DNA from: Oscillospiraceae bacterium | GTDB lineage: Bacteria; Bacillota; Clostridia; Oscillospirales; SIG627 | Assembly: GCA_015065085.1 (NCBI GenBank) | Contig: SVQW01000006.1 | Span: 1-64,000, forward strand | Length of the DNA: 64,000 nt | Direction: 5' to 3' | Shown here: positions 35,087-43,858 of the stretch, one piece after another | How the letters are laid out: each line of letters starts with the position of its first letter | Numbering within the stretch: the first letter of the stretch is position 1 | Notes under the pieces: generated by a model | Seen by the model: only the letters and a program-made list of their open reading frames with translations | What the model was told of the DNA's origin: nothing | Database searches by the model: none | Translations under genes and position numbers: made by a program

Positions 35087-35115
35087 TTGACACAAAGCCA
35101 AAAAAGTATTATAAT
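35087..35115 (+). promoter_or_regulatory. Consensus sigma-A promoter of trkA-trkH
   Basis: TTGACA (35087-35092) and TATAAT (35110-35115) with a 17-base spacer, about 65 bases upstream of the trkA start codon. Confidence 0.85.
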
Positions 35116-35178
35116 AATTACACAATTCTTGAATATACTCTCACACCATATCAATATATAAAACCATAAGGAAAAAAT

Positions 35179-36537
35179 ATGAAAATAATTATCTTCGGAT
35201 GCGGTAAAATCGGCTCCATTATTATTGAAAGCCTGGCGGGCGAAGGCCACGATATTGTGGCGATAGATAGGTCCGCGCAAGCAGTGGAAGAGGTTACGAA
35301 CACATACGACGTTATTGGTCTGTGCGGAAACGGTGTTGACTCCGACACCATGCAGGAGGCAGGCATAGATGAATGCGACCTTTTTGTTGCGGTAACAGGC
35401 TCGGACGAATTAAATATGCTGGGATGCTTTATGGCACGCAAAATGGGTGCGAAGTATACCATTGCGCGTATACGCAACCCCGAGTACAACGACGAAAGCC
35501 TCGGGCTTTTCAAGCAGCATCTTGACCTCACCGTCGCTCTCAACCCCGACCGCTCCATCGCTCACGAAATATTCAAGGTTCTCAGATTTCCCTCTGCCGT
35601 AAAGGTAGACACCTTTTCCCAGCGAAATCTGGAAATTGTGGAGCTTATAGTAAAAGCAGACTCTCCGTTTGCAGGCATGACGCTGGCACAGCTTCGTAAA
35701 TCACATTCCGAGAAATTTCTGGTGTGCAATGTTATGCGTGACAGCGAAATATATATACCCGACGGTAATTTTGAAATCCGCGTAGGCGACAGAATAGGAC
35801 TTACTGCCTCTCACAGCGAGGTGCTCAAGCTCCTGAAGAATCTGGGAATGCCCCAAAAGCAGCCCACAAGCGTAATGCTGTTGGGTGCAAGCCGAATTTC
35901 CTATTACCTTGCCAAAATGCTTCTGTCAGCAGGCATTTCCGTCAAGATTATCGAGCGTGATGCGGCAAGGTGTGCCGAATTCTCCAATGCTCTGCCCGGC
36001 GCTGTAATGATAGCCGGTGACGGCATGCAACAGGACGTGCTTCTTGAAGAGGGAATTTCCTCGGTAGACGCCTTTGTGGCACTGACCGGAACGGATGAAG
36101 AAAATATTCTCAGTTCATTTTTTGCTGTATGGCAGCATGTTCCGACGGTTATCGCAAAGGTTAACCGCCCCGAGCTTGCTACCACTGCCGAAATGCTGGG
36201 ACTGGAGTGTATAGTTTCCCCTAAAACCACCGTAGGAAACATACTTTCGAGATATGTGCGTGCGCTGCACAACTCCATGGGAAGCAATGTTGAAACACTT
36301 TACAAGCTGTACGACGGACGTGCGGAGCTTTTGGAATTCAATGTCGCACCTGATTTTGATTACGTCAATATTCCGCTTCGTGACATGACCCTCAAGCCGA
36401 ACATCCTTATTGCAGGTATTGTACGCGGAAGAAAGCCAATTATCCCCTCAGGTGATGACGTTATCCTTTCGGGCGACAGAGTTATAATCATGGCAGCAGG
36501 TCATCAGCTTAACGACCTCAGCGACATTGTGCACTGA
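35179..36537 (+). CDS. trkA: Trk potassium uptake regulatory subunit TrkA
   Basis: TrkA is the peripheral nucleotide-binding gating subunit of the Trk potassium channel. The 452-residue protein has two RCK repeats. Each has a Rossmann half: the first is IIFGCGKIGSIIIESL (4-19), and the second begins MLLGASRISYYLA. Each half is followed by a TrkA-C ligand domain (about 140-215 and 370-452). It precedes trkH by 11 bases, forming a complete two-gene potassium uptake operon. Confidence 0.95.
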   Translation: MKIIIFGCGKIGSIIIESLAGEGHDIVAIDRSAQAVEEVTNTYDVIGLCGNGVDSDTMQEAGIDECDLFVAVTGSDELNMLGCFMARKMGAKYTIARIRNPEYNDESLGLFKQHLDLTVALNPDRSIAHEIFKVLRFPSAVKVDTFSQRNLEIVELIVKADSPFAGMTLAQLRKSHSEKFLVCNVMRDSEIYIPDGNFEIRVGDRIGLTASHSEVLKLLKNLGMPQKQPTSVMLLGASRISYYLAKMLLSAGISVKIIERDAARCAEFSNALPGAVMIAGDGMQQDVLLEEGISSVDAFVALTGTDEENILSSFFAVWQHVPTVIAKVNRPELATTAEMLGLECIVSPKTTVGNILSRYVRALHNSMGSNVETLYKLYDGRAELLEFNVAPDFDYVNIPLRDMTLKPNILIAGIVRGRKPIIPSGDDVILSGDRVIIMAAGHQLNDLSDIVH

Positions 36538-36548
36538 AAGGAGCCTAA

Positions 36549-37994
36549 ATGAATAAAAAACTTGTTTTCAGTGTTGTAGGGCGATTGATGGAGTTTATGG
36601 CGCTGGCACTCATGCTCCCCATGGCCGTATCCCTTATTTACCGCGAAAAAGTCTTTATTTATTTTATAATAACCGCCGTAATATCTTTTTCATCAGGACT
36701 TATACTCTGCTTTTTAACACGCAACCACAGCAGTATGATGTACGCCAAAGAGGGCTTTATTATAGTAACGCTGGCGTGGGTATTCGCGTCAGTCATCGGC
36801 GCTATCCCCTTTTTTATAAGCGGTGAGATACCCAATTTTGCCGATGCACTTTTTGAAACCGTCAGTGGATTTACAACCACCGGTGCTTCAATTCTGACGG
36901 ATGTGGAAAGGCTGAGCCACGGCATGCTGTTCTGGCGAAGCTTTACACACTGGATAGGCGGCATGGGTGTTCTGGTATTTATTCTTGCCTTTATTTCGGG
37001 CATTTCAGACCGCTCGATTCATATTCTGCGTGCCGAAATGCCGGGGCCTATTGTAGGTAAATTGATGCCGCGTGCGAAAGACACCTCTAAAATTCTGTAT
37101 ATTATGTATATAGTAATTACACTGGTACAGATTGCGTTGCTTCTGGCAGGCGGAATGCCTCTGTTTGACAGTGTCATTCACGCTTTCGGTACGGCAGGCA
37201 CAGGCGGTTTCGGAATAAAAGCTGACAGTATTGCAGGATACTCTCCATATCTGCAATGGGTCATAGGTGCTTTCATGCTGATATTCGGCATAAACTTCAA
37301 CCTTTACTATCTTGCTACCATCAAGCGCTTCCGCTCCATACTCAAAAGTACGGAGTTGTGGGTATATATCGGAATAGTGGCAGTTTCGGTGCTTCTTATC
37401 ACAACAAATCTTTACGGTACTTACGGCAGTTTTTCCGATACATTGCGCAATGCTTTTTTTCAGGTATCTTCCATAATCACAACTACGGGCTATGCCACCG
37501 CGGACTTTAATCTTTGGCCATCGTTTTCAAAAGCCGTTCTGATTCTTCTCATGATTACAGGAGCATGTGCCGGATCTACCGCAGGCGGACTAAAAATATC
37601 CCGTATAGTAATAATCTTCAGAATGATAGGCAGAGAATTCCGACGTATGATTCATCCACGTTCCGTATACGCCGTACGCTTTGAGGGCAAGGATGTGGAC
37701 GAGCAGGTTCAGCGCAGTGTAACAACATATTTTGCAATCTATATAATCTGTATTTTCGCGGTGTTTCTCATGCTGTCCTTCGAGCCTTTTGATTTTGAAA
37801 CAAACTTCACCGCTTCCATCGCCTGCTTCAACAACGTAGGTCCGGGTCTTGCAATGGTAGGGCCTATGGGAAGCTATGCGGGCTATTCAACAATATCAAA
37901 GCTTATTCTCTCCCTGGCGATGCTTCTGGGTAGACTTGAAATATTCCCCATACTCATTGCCATGTTCCCGTCCAGCTGGACAAACAGAAGATAA
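36549..37994 (+). CDS. trkH: Trk potassium uptake membrane subunit TrkH
   Basis: TrkH is the potassium-conducting membrane subunit. The 481-residue protein has about ten to twelve membrane helices and four pore-loop repeats. These include TVSGFTTTGASIL, GTAGTGGFGIK, SIITTTGYATADF and NNVGPGL, the last with the conserved glycine of the selectivity filter. GAAAGGAG lies before the ATG. The gene ends immediately before a strong hairpin. Confidence 0.96.
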   Translation: MNKKLVFSVVGRLMEFMALALMLPMAVSLIYREKVFIYFIITAVISFSSGLILCFLTRNHSSMMYAKEGFIIVTLAWVFASVIGAIPFFISGEIPNFADALFETVSGFTTTGASILTDVERLSHGMLFWRSFTHWIGGMGVLVFILAFISGISDRSIHILRAEMPGPIVGKLMPRAKDTSKILYIMYIVITLVQIALLLAGGMPLFDSVIHAFGTAGTGGFGIKADSIAGYSPYLQWVIGAFMLIFGINFNLYYLATIKRFRSILKSTELWVYIGIVAVSVLLITTNLYGTYGSFSDTLRNAFFQVSSIITTTGYATADFNLWPSFSKAVLILLMITGACAGSTAGGLKISRIVIIFRMIGREFRRMIHPRSVYAVRFEGKDVDEQVQRSVTTYFAIYIICIFAVFLMLSFEPFDFETNFTASIACFNNVGPGLAMVGPMGSYAGYSTISKLILSLAMLLGRLEIFPILIAMFPSSWTNRR

Positions 37995-38000
37995 TAAAAA

Positions 38001-38035
38001 AATCTGTAAAATCTCAAAATGAGATTTTACAGATT
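38001..38035. terminator. Bidirectional terminator between trkH and the lipoprotein gene
   Basis: Sixteen-base arms (38001-38016, 38020-38035) enclose a three-base loop, with A and T runs on either side, between convergent genes. Confidence 0.85.
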
Positions 38036-38050
38036 TTTATTTTTACCAAA

Positions 38051-38596
38051 TTATTCTTTGAAAGTAAAGCTTGAAAGAATTTCGTTCACGTTCTGCAAAT
38101 GAGTATCAAACAGCTGAGTACGTGCAGCATAGGTTATTGTGTGGACAATGCCGTCCTTGAGTACAAACACCTGCATGTATTTATAGTCTAATCCGCCGAT
38201 GGATACTTCGTATATATACTGTTTTGCATCACATCCGCCAACCTTTATATCGGCAGGTTCTCCGAAATCGGTTTCTCCGAACACGGTGTTCCACTGGGAA
38301 GCAAAGCTTTCGGGGAGACCCGAAATATAATCATCCAGTGTTGCAAAATCGCCCAGGCTAAAGGATGAAACAGACACATTTGAGGGATCGTTTGCCGAAA
38401 CATACAGGCACGCCATTCCATCGTTCATCTGGGTCTGCCAGGTGTCGGGATAGTAGAACTTATATTCAACCGCATTGTTGGTGAATTCCAGCTTGCCCAC
38501 GGGATGTCCGCCCATGGTTTGCTTAGTGCAGGCGGTAAACGCCAGCACACTTGCAAGGCAAAAAACAGCCAAAAGAAATGCAATAAATCTTTTCAT
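38051..38596 (-). CDS. Predicted lipoprotein, PsbP/DcrB-like
   Basis: This 181-residue protein has a lipoprotein signal sequence (FLAVFCLASVLAFTAC; the lipobox cysteine is residue 23). The remainder resembles the small PsbP/DcrB-like fold: Y-x-F-x-Y-P-x-x-W near residues 45-53, and a late strand with V-x-x-I-x-Y-A. No partner is evident. It is coupled to the upstream peptidase gene: the ribosome site AAAGGAG lies at the end of that reading frame and only six bases separate stop and start. It is probably anchored on the outer face of the membrane. The function is unknown. Confidence 0.75.
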   Translation of the reverse strand: MKRFIAFLLAVFCLASVLAFTACTKQTMGGHPVGKLEFTNNAVEYKFYYPDTWQTQMNDGMACLYVSANDPSNVSVSSFSLGDFATLDDYISGLPESFASQWNTVFGETDFGEPADIKVGGCDAKQYIYEVSIGGLDYKYMQVFVLKDGIVHTITYAARTQLFDTHLQNVNEILSSFTFKE

Positions 38597-38602
38597 ATTA
38601 TT

Positions 38603-40387
38603 TTATTCTCCTTTAGGCACAAGGTAGTCCAGAGGATTTCGTGATGTACCGTCCCCCATGCGAACCTCAAAGTGAATGTGGTTACCGGTGGAATCACCCG
38701 TAGAGCCTACCTCTCCGATAATTGTTCCCTGAGCCACAATGTCGCCCACAGAAACGTAAATGTCATTCATGTGCGCATAAAATGTCTCTTTTCCGTCGGG
38801 ATGACGAATGATTACCATTTTTCCGTAACCGTTATGGTAATTTCCCGCCTTTTCAACAACACCGCTTGCCGCAGCAAGAATAGGTGTTCCGCGCGGTGCA
38901 CGCATATCAATTCCGTTATGATATTCCATGTAGGAATGATCTCTGAGACGCCAACCGTAAGGCTCATCAACATTGCCGTCGATAGGCCATACCATAAGTT
39001 TTTCTATATCATCAGGTGCGCTTTCGGGAACAGGCTTGAGACCTTTTACAATAATCTTATCAACGGTTGCCTTCACAACCTCTTCCCCCACAACAGTGCG
39101 GGATTCCTCCTTGCCGTTTACGTAAACCACCTTTTCGGTAATACGTTTTGTACCGTTTTTACCCTGTTGCTTTACGTATTTGGAGGTTGTGTACATATTA
39201 GAGTTGTATTCGTACACGGTGGTGAATTCCTCTTCCACCGTTTTTTCTTCATATATCTCGGTTTTGTAGCTGATTTCCAGTATCTTTTCGTCTTCAATGG
39301 CATATGCATTCGAAAAGTCCACCGAATCATTACTTACCGGAGCGGGGATATTTCGTATGACAACAGGAGCAGTTTCCACATTGCCCGAGCCCGGAACAGG
39401 CTGTGCGGACAGAACCATATTTTCAGGTCCTCTGCCCAGCATTTCCTTAAGCTCATCGCTGCTTTTAATGGCATCCTGGGGATAGTCCTGACGCAAAATC
39501 TGTATTCCGTTGGCTATCTCACTTCCATCGCCCGTAATCTCGTTGAGAACAGTCTGTATCTCCTGCTTATCTTCAAGCGGAGCGACAAAGGTTCCGTCGA
39601 TGTAAAGACCGTAAGCTGTGGTGTAATCCTTTTTAGCCTCTGCCATAATATCGGCATAAAGCACCGTTCCCGAAACATAATTCGGATCAGCTGTTTTGGA
39701 GGCGGAATAGGTGATATTATTTGAAAGCTTCACCGCAACACCCGTGCTCTCGGAAAGGTTATCCTCCACGGCGCGAAGTACATCTTCCATCATTTTTTTG
39801 CTTTCGACGGTACCCATATCCTTTCCGTCGTAAAAAACATTCAGCACCACCCGCTCGGAGGTAGCATTGAAGATATACACACCCACAACCAGTGCCATTA
39901 CAGCGGGAAATATGTAACAGGCACGGCGTCTGAGACTGTCGGCGATGTTGATAAATTTTATAAAGCTGTTTTCGCTGTCAGCGCGTCTTTTAAGGCGTGC
40001 CGCCTTAAAGCGCGAAGGCAAGGAATGAAGCTTGGGAATAAAATTGAGTACTTTAAGCATAACCGCCCAACCCGTACTTTTACAACTGTTTTCGCTGTAT
40101 CCGCAGGGATGGCTGACTACATCGCCGTAACGCTTTTTCATCTTTGACGAGGTATGGCGGTCCTTTTCGGAAACGTACATGTAAAGAGCATTGAAAAAAC
40201 TGTCGCCTACCCCAAGTCCTGAAGAGCAAAAGCACAGAAAAAGACTTACAAATCCGGGCGAATAGCTTTCGGATGAAAGGGTGTAGTACGCAGCATTTTT
40301 ATAGCGCTCTTTATTTTTGAACTTATTCATCAGGGATTTAACACGCCCAATGAGGGTAACCCTGTTTTCGCGGTTTTGTTGCCGCAT
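38603..40387 (-). CDS. Membrane-anchored M23 metallopeptidase with G5 domain
   Basis: M23 peptidases cut peptide bridges of peptidoglycan. This 594-residue protein has a basic, cytoplasmic N-terminal region of about 150 residues and one membrane segment (about 151-172, FPAVMALVVGVYIF). An extracellular stretch, a G5 domain (about 372-452, TEIYEEKTVEEEF... to VKGLKPV) and a C-terminal M23 domain follow. The zinc ligands are in HNGIDMRAP (about 488-496) and HIHFEVR (about 566-572), with FYAHMND between. The family is often involved in spore or cell-wall remodelling. The ATG at 40387 is preferred over upstream codons because AAAGGAG precedes it. It is the first gene of a two-gene operon. Confidence 0.9.
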   Translation of the reverse strand: MRQQNRENRVTLIGRVKSLMNKFKNKERYKNAAYYTLSSESYSPGFVSLFLCFCSSGLGVGDSFFNALYMYVSEKDRHTSSKMKKRYGDVVSHPCGYSENSCKSTGWAVMLKVLNFIPKLHSLPSRFKAARLKRRADSENSFIKFINIADSLRRRACYIFPAVMALVVGVYIFNATSERVVLNVFYDGKDMGTVESKKMMEDVLRAVEDNLSESTGVAVKLSNNITYSASKTADPNYVSGTVLYADIMAEAKKDYTTAYGLYIDGTFVAPLEDKQEIQTVLNEITGDGSEIANGIQILRQDYPQDAIKSSDELKEMLGRGPENMVLSAQPVPGSGNVETAPVVIRNIPAPVSNDSVDFSNAYAIEDEKILEISYKTEIYEEKTVEEEFTTVYEYNSNMYTTSKYVKQQGKNGTKRITEKVVYVNGKEESRTVVGEEVVKATVDKIIVKGLKPVPESAPDDIEKLMVWPIDGNVDEPYGWRLRDHSYMEYHNGIDMRAPRGTPILAAASGVVEKAGNYHNGYGKMVIIRHPDGKETFYAHMNDIYVSVGDIVAQGTIIGEVGSTGDSTGNHIHFEVRMGDGTSRNPLDYLVPKGE

Positions 40388-40515
40388 GAAGTCACTCCTT
40401 TTTTTAATCGTGACGGCTTTTGTTTTTTTCCGCAAAAAGCCATGAACGCAAAATGCGCCCAATCATTCACAATATTCAATCATTCTGATAAAGGGGTAAA
40501 AAACTCACTTTGGCT

Positions 40516-40544
40516 ATTATATCCTAAAATCGGTTAAATTGCAA
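40516..40544 (-). promoter_or_regulatory. Promoter of the M23 peptidase operon
   Basis: On the minus strand TTGCAA (40539-40544) and TATAAT (40516-40521) have a 17-base spacer. Confidence 0.7.
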
Positions 40545-40703
40545 CCCTTTTAGGTCAGGTTTTTATGTATATACTGCATAAAAACCGCGATTTTAACGTT
40601 ATATTATAATTGAGTTCACAATTTTGTTAATTTATTATTATATTTTTATTTCTATTCGATGAATTATGCTTACGTTGAAAAACCTTTGTAAAATTTGCGT
40701 GTG

Positions 40704-40736
40704 CCACTTGAAATTACATCCAAGTGGGTGTATAAT
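40704..40736 (+). promoter_or_regulatory. Promoter with overlapping palindromic operator, zinc-ribbon gene
   Basis: TTGAAA (40708-40713) and TATAAT (40731-40736) are 17 bases apart. An inverted repeat, CCACTTG (40704-40710) and CAAGTGG (40721-40727), covers the -35 box and most of the spacer. A repressor could bind there and block polymerase. Confidence 0.6.
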
Positions 40737-40768
40737 AGTACGTGAAATAACGTATTGGAGACTATTAT

Positions 40769-41236
40769 ATGCAGAATTTTGATATATCCGTTCACCAGAC
40801 ACGCATCCGCGGAGTTTTTTTTCATGCTGACGGTATAAGCAATGAAACGGCACTGAAAGCCATAACCTATTATGCGCTTGAGCTTATTTCCATTGGATTG
40901 TCGCCTGCCGAGCTGTGTACAAGCGGAAAGCTTATTTCCTACAAAATAAATCTTAAATACGGCATTGAAAATACAGATATGTACGTGCGTATTGACGATG
41001 TTACCACCAACCGCCCACTTATCGCTGCGCCCTCCAAAGAAGCGGTGTCGGATAAAACCGAAGCATGTGATGCTGAAGAATGGGTGTGCATCTGCGGAAA
41101 AACCAATACCACCAATTTCTGCACATTTTGCGGAACGCGCCGCGAACCGCTTGAAACCGGCTATTGCGGTGAATGCGGACGCAGAATACATAAAGGAGAC
41201 AATTTCTGCGCACACTGCGGAGCAAGAGTAAATTAA
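40769..41236 (+). CDS. Small protein with two C-terminal zinc ribbons
   Basis: This 155-residue cytoplasmic protein is not recognised by name. The first 95 residues form a mixed alpha/beta domain without known motifs. The rest holds two zinc-ribbon motifs: CICGKT-x5-FCTFCG (RanBP2-like or rubredoxin-like) and YCGECGRR-x7-FCAHCG, both with CxxC pairs. Such tandem ribbons usually mediate protein or nucleic-acid contacts. A GGAG site precedes the ATG, and the promoter carries a palindrome. It may be cotranscribed with the next gene 24 bases downstream. Confidence 0.75.
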   Translation: MQNFDISVHQTRIRGVFFHADGISNETALKAITYYALELISIGLSPAELCTSGKLISYKINLKYGIENTDMYVRIDDVTTNRPLIAAPSKEAVSDKTEACDAEEWVCICGKTNTTNFCTFCGTRREPLETGYCGECGRRIHKGDNFCAHCGARVN

Positions 41237-41260
41237 CTATTACCGAAAGGACTACATAAA

Positions 41261-41866
41261 ATGAAACAGTATCTTATTAAATCAATGGACAAAAAGGATT
41301 TTTCCAAGGCAAACACCGCCGAAATATGCAACTTCCAGTGGATGGATAACGGCTATGAGCCAAAAACTCAGGCATGGGTAGTATTTGTAGCAGGAGAAGG
41401 CTTCCATGTACGTCTGAGAAGCTACGAAAAGAACCCCAAGGCAACCTATAAAAACTATATGGATCATGTATGCGAAGATGCCTGCATGGAATTCTTCTTC
41501 AACTTCAAGCCCGAAAACGGCGATACATATATAAACTTCGAGGCAAACCCCCTCGGAACTCTCAACAGCAGTGTTGGTGAAGGACGCCACGGTCGCCGTC
41601 CCGTAAAGGAATGGTGGGGCACTCTTCCCGAAATAACCGCCACTGTTGAAGAGGATTACTGGCAGCTTGAATACTGTCTTGACCTGGAAAGACTTGAAAA
41701 GGTGTTCGGAAAAATCAACACCGAAAAGGGTGCAAAATACCGCGGAAACTTCTACAAATGCGGTGACGAAACGGATTTTGAGCATTATGGCATATGGAAT
41801 CCCGTAAACAGAGAAAAACCGGATTACCATTGCCCCGACCAGTTCGGTGAACTGGTTATGGATTGA
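41261..41866 (+). CDS. CBM9-like carbohydrate-binding protein
   Basis: This 201-residue protein has no signal peptide. It resembles stand-alone CBM9-like proteins of Firmicutes (DOMON-type beta-sandwich): ARIC-like NFQWMDNGYEPKTQAWVVF at the start (motif core WMDNGY), FHVRLRSYEKNP, CMEFFFNF and YINFEANPLGTL. A late YRGNFYKCGD and final HYGIWNPV follow. Family members are found in sugar-degradation loci, but their role inside the cell is unproven. An AAAGGA site lies before the ATG. The IMPase-family gene follows 11 bases after the stop. Confidence 0.82.
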   Translation: MKQYLIKSMDKKDFSKANTAEICNFQWMDNGYEPKTQAWVVFVAGEGFHVRLRSYEKNPKATYKNYMDHVCEDACMEFFFNFKPENGDTYINFEANPLGTLNSSVGEGRHGRRPVKEWWGTLPEITATVEEDYWQLEYCLDLERLEKVFGKINTEKGAKYRGNFYKCGDETDFEHYGIWNPVNREKPDYHCPDQFGELVMD

Positions 41867-41877
41867 CGGAGGAAAAA

Positions 41878-42651
41878 ATGTACTCTAAAATCACTTCTCT
41901 AATGGAAGAATGCGGAGAAATTGTACTGTCGGCACGTGACATTACGGGCGGAATCATAAAGAAACCCGGTGATGCCAATTATGTCACAAACTACGACATA
42001 AAGGTACAGCAGTTGCTTATTGAGCAATTAAAGGAATTGCTTCCCGAGGCACAGTTTATTGCCGAGGAAGGTGAAGACCCGCAAAGTACGGCACAAAAAC
42101 TGGAATCGGGCTACACTTTTATAATCGACCCCATCGACGGCACCACAAACTTTATAAAGGGCTTTGACCACAGCGGTATTTCCATTGCTTTATGTTACCA
42201 CTCCGAAGCTATTTTCGGCGCTGTGTACAATCCCTACACGCGTCAGATGTACACTGCCAAACGCGGTTGCGGAGCATATATCAACGGCAAGCGCATTACG
42301 GTGCATAACGGCGGTATTGCAGACGGTATCGTATCCTTCGGTACGACTCCCTATCACCGTGAACGTACTGCCGAAACCATGCGTATGCTTGAAAAATTTC
42401 TCACTGTCTCCATGGACATCCGCCGTACCGGAAGCGCGGCGCTGGACTTATGCGATGTGGCTTGTCAGCGAAGCAATTTGTTTTTCGAATTAGAGCTTCA
42501 ACCCTGGGATTACGCGGCAGGCTCGCTTATAATAACCGAGGCGGGCGGTGTGGTTACCACTCTTCAGAATACCGCGCTTCGCTTCGACCGACCTTGCTCT
42601 GTGCTTGCGGGAACTCCCAAGGCACACAGAGAAGCTTTGGCGATGTTTTAA
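41878..42651 (+). CDS. Inositol monophosphatase family protein
   Basis: The family comprises magnesium-dependent sugar-phosphatases (inositol-1-phosphate, fructose-1,6-bisphosphate, 3'-phosphoadenosine phosphate). The 257-residue protein has the metal ligands in FIAEEGED (about 60-67) and the signature FIIDPIDGTTNFIKG (about 85-99). The C-terminal WDYAAGSLIITEAGG contributes the last aspartate. ATG at 41878 has GGAGG just before it, overlapping the end of the previous gene region. The operon with a CBM9-like gene suggests a sugar-phosphate substrate; this is inference. Confidence 0.92.
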   Translation: MYSKITSLMEECGEIVLSARDITGGIIKKPGDANYVTNYDIKVQQLLIEQLKELLPEAQFIAEEGEDPQSTAQKLESGYTFIIDPIDGTTNFIKGFDHSGISIALCYHSEAIFGAVYNPYTRQMYTAKRGCGAYINGKRITVHNGGIADGIVSFGTTPYHRERTAETMRMLEKFLTVSMDIRRTGSAALDLCDVACQRSNLFFELELQPWDYAAGSLIITEAGGVVTTLQNTALRFDRPCSVLAGTPKAHREALAMF

Positions 42652-42658
42652 TGATATT

Positions 42659-42690
42659 AACCGGATGTAAAGTTACCTTTACATCCGGTT
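42659..42690 (+). terminator. Terminator after the IMPase-family gene
   Basis: Fourteen-base arms (AACCGGATGTAAAG and complement) with a four-base loop are followed by TTTGTT. The convergent ATPase gene ends right after it, so it may act in both directions. Confidence 0.8.
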
Positions 42691-42694
42691 TTTG

Positions 42695-43756
42695 TTACCC
42701 GAATATTTCCTTTACCAGCTTTTCATACAGTATATTGTTTACCGAATAGTCTGTATTGGCGTTATAAATACTCTCCAATTCCATATGTGCAAAATATGCC
42801 TCAGCCATGGAATCGGCGGCGCGGAGAATAAGCTTATCCTTACACTTATTAAGAAATCTCAGTTTGTTTTTTGATCTTGACACCGTTACCTTATCGGTAA
42901 AACGCGCCATATTGAAAACATGATACCAGTCATCACGGCTCTCGCACTCGTTTTCAATACCAAACGCCATATCCAGTTCAGGGAGCCATACACCGTTTAT
43001 TTTTTCAAAATCCAACGGAGAAACCGAAACCGTAACGGGCTGGTCGTACCGTGCCGCCGTACTGACAATTTCCTCCATGGCGAGATAAGCTCCACCCGGC
43101 TTATCCAGCACAAGACATTTCTTTGAAGCACGCCCGAGAAATGCCCCGCTTTTATGTAAGCCGTCCTTGCATATCACATTTATAAGGCGGTTTTCCCGAA
43201 TAAAACCCGTTCCGCGCACAAAATCACGGTCACAAAAGCGTTTAATTGCGCAAAACATCTTGTCAAACCGGAAATTTTCTGTTATAATATTATTATAGGA
43301 ATTTTCCAGCTCCAGAGAGGCGCGCAGAAATGAGTAGCTTTTGCCGAAAGCGGCACTGCTTTTTTTACAAAGGTCTATTATTTCATTGCGTCTTTCTTTA
43401 AGTGCGTTTTCGTCCGCTTTGCCGGTATTGAGCACAATTTCAACCGCACCCGGGTATTTGGGCTCGGTGATATGCGGAGATGTGCCATCCACAATGCAGG
43501 TATCCCGAGAACGGATTATTATGCCGTCGAAAGAATCAGGGTCAAAGGAACAGGAAAAAAGCTCATATTCGCTTGAGCGCTCCCTGCATTCCCGGGCTAT
43601 TTTTCGTATAAGTGCGGATTTTCCGCTTCCGCAGGTGCCTTTCAGAATGTAAACGCGTTTATATTTTTCCGGATCGAATATGCTGTCAAAAAGGCTTTTA
43701 AAGCCGTACGCTGTGCAAGCACAGGCAAACACCGGGTCTTTTTCATATATCGGCAT
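42695..43756 (-). CDS. P-loop ATPase of the PRK06851 type
   Basis: This 353-residue protein resembles a family of uncharacterised Firmicutes ATPases (PRK06851). Walker A is LKGTCGSGKSALI (about 38-50). It is followed by the family segments CSFDPDSFDGIII, IVDGTSPHITEPKYPGAVE and a second nucleotide-binding-like half with FLGRASKKCLVLDKPGG. Family members in spore formers lack a known role. ATG at 43756 has GGAG at a spacing of nine bases; the frame extends ten codons upstream. It is single-gene and divergent from the nucleotidyltransferase gene. Confidence 0.8.
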   Translation of the reverse strand: MPIYEKDPVFACACTAYGFKSLFDSIFDPEKYKRVYILKGTCGSGKSALIRKIARECRERSSEYELFSCSFDPDSFDGIIIRSRDTCIVDGTSPHITEPKYPGAVEIVLNTGKADENALKERRNEIIDLCKKSSAAFGKSYSFLRASLELENSYNNIITENFRFDKMFCAIKRFCDRDFVRGTGFIRENRLINVICKDGLHKSGAFLGRASKKCLVLDKPGGAYLAMEEIVSTAARYDQPVTVSVSPLDFEKINGVWLPELDMAFGIENECESRDDWYHVFNMARFTDKVTVSRSKNKLRFLNKCKDKLILRAADSMAEAYFAHMELESIYNANTDYSVNNILYEKLVKEIFG

Positions 43757-43858
43757 AATAATCACTCCATTAATATATTTGAGCAAAATCAGAGCTTACT
43801 CTGTAATATACTATGCAAATACATAAAAAATGCTATTTTGAAAGGTATGGTAAAAAAT

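Larger units (their letters stand above)
40388..40768. other. Divergent intergenic region with two promoters
   Basis: This 381-base AT-rich stretch carries a minus-strand promoter (40516-40544) and a plus-strand promoter (40708-40736). It also holds a hairpin with ten-base arms at 40558-40567 and 40577-40586 (GGTTTTTATG and complement) of unknown role. No gene is seen. Confidence 0.6.
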
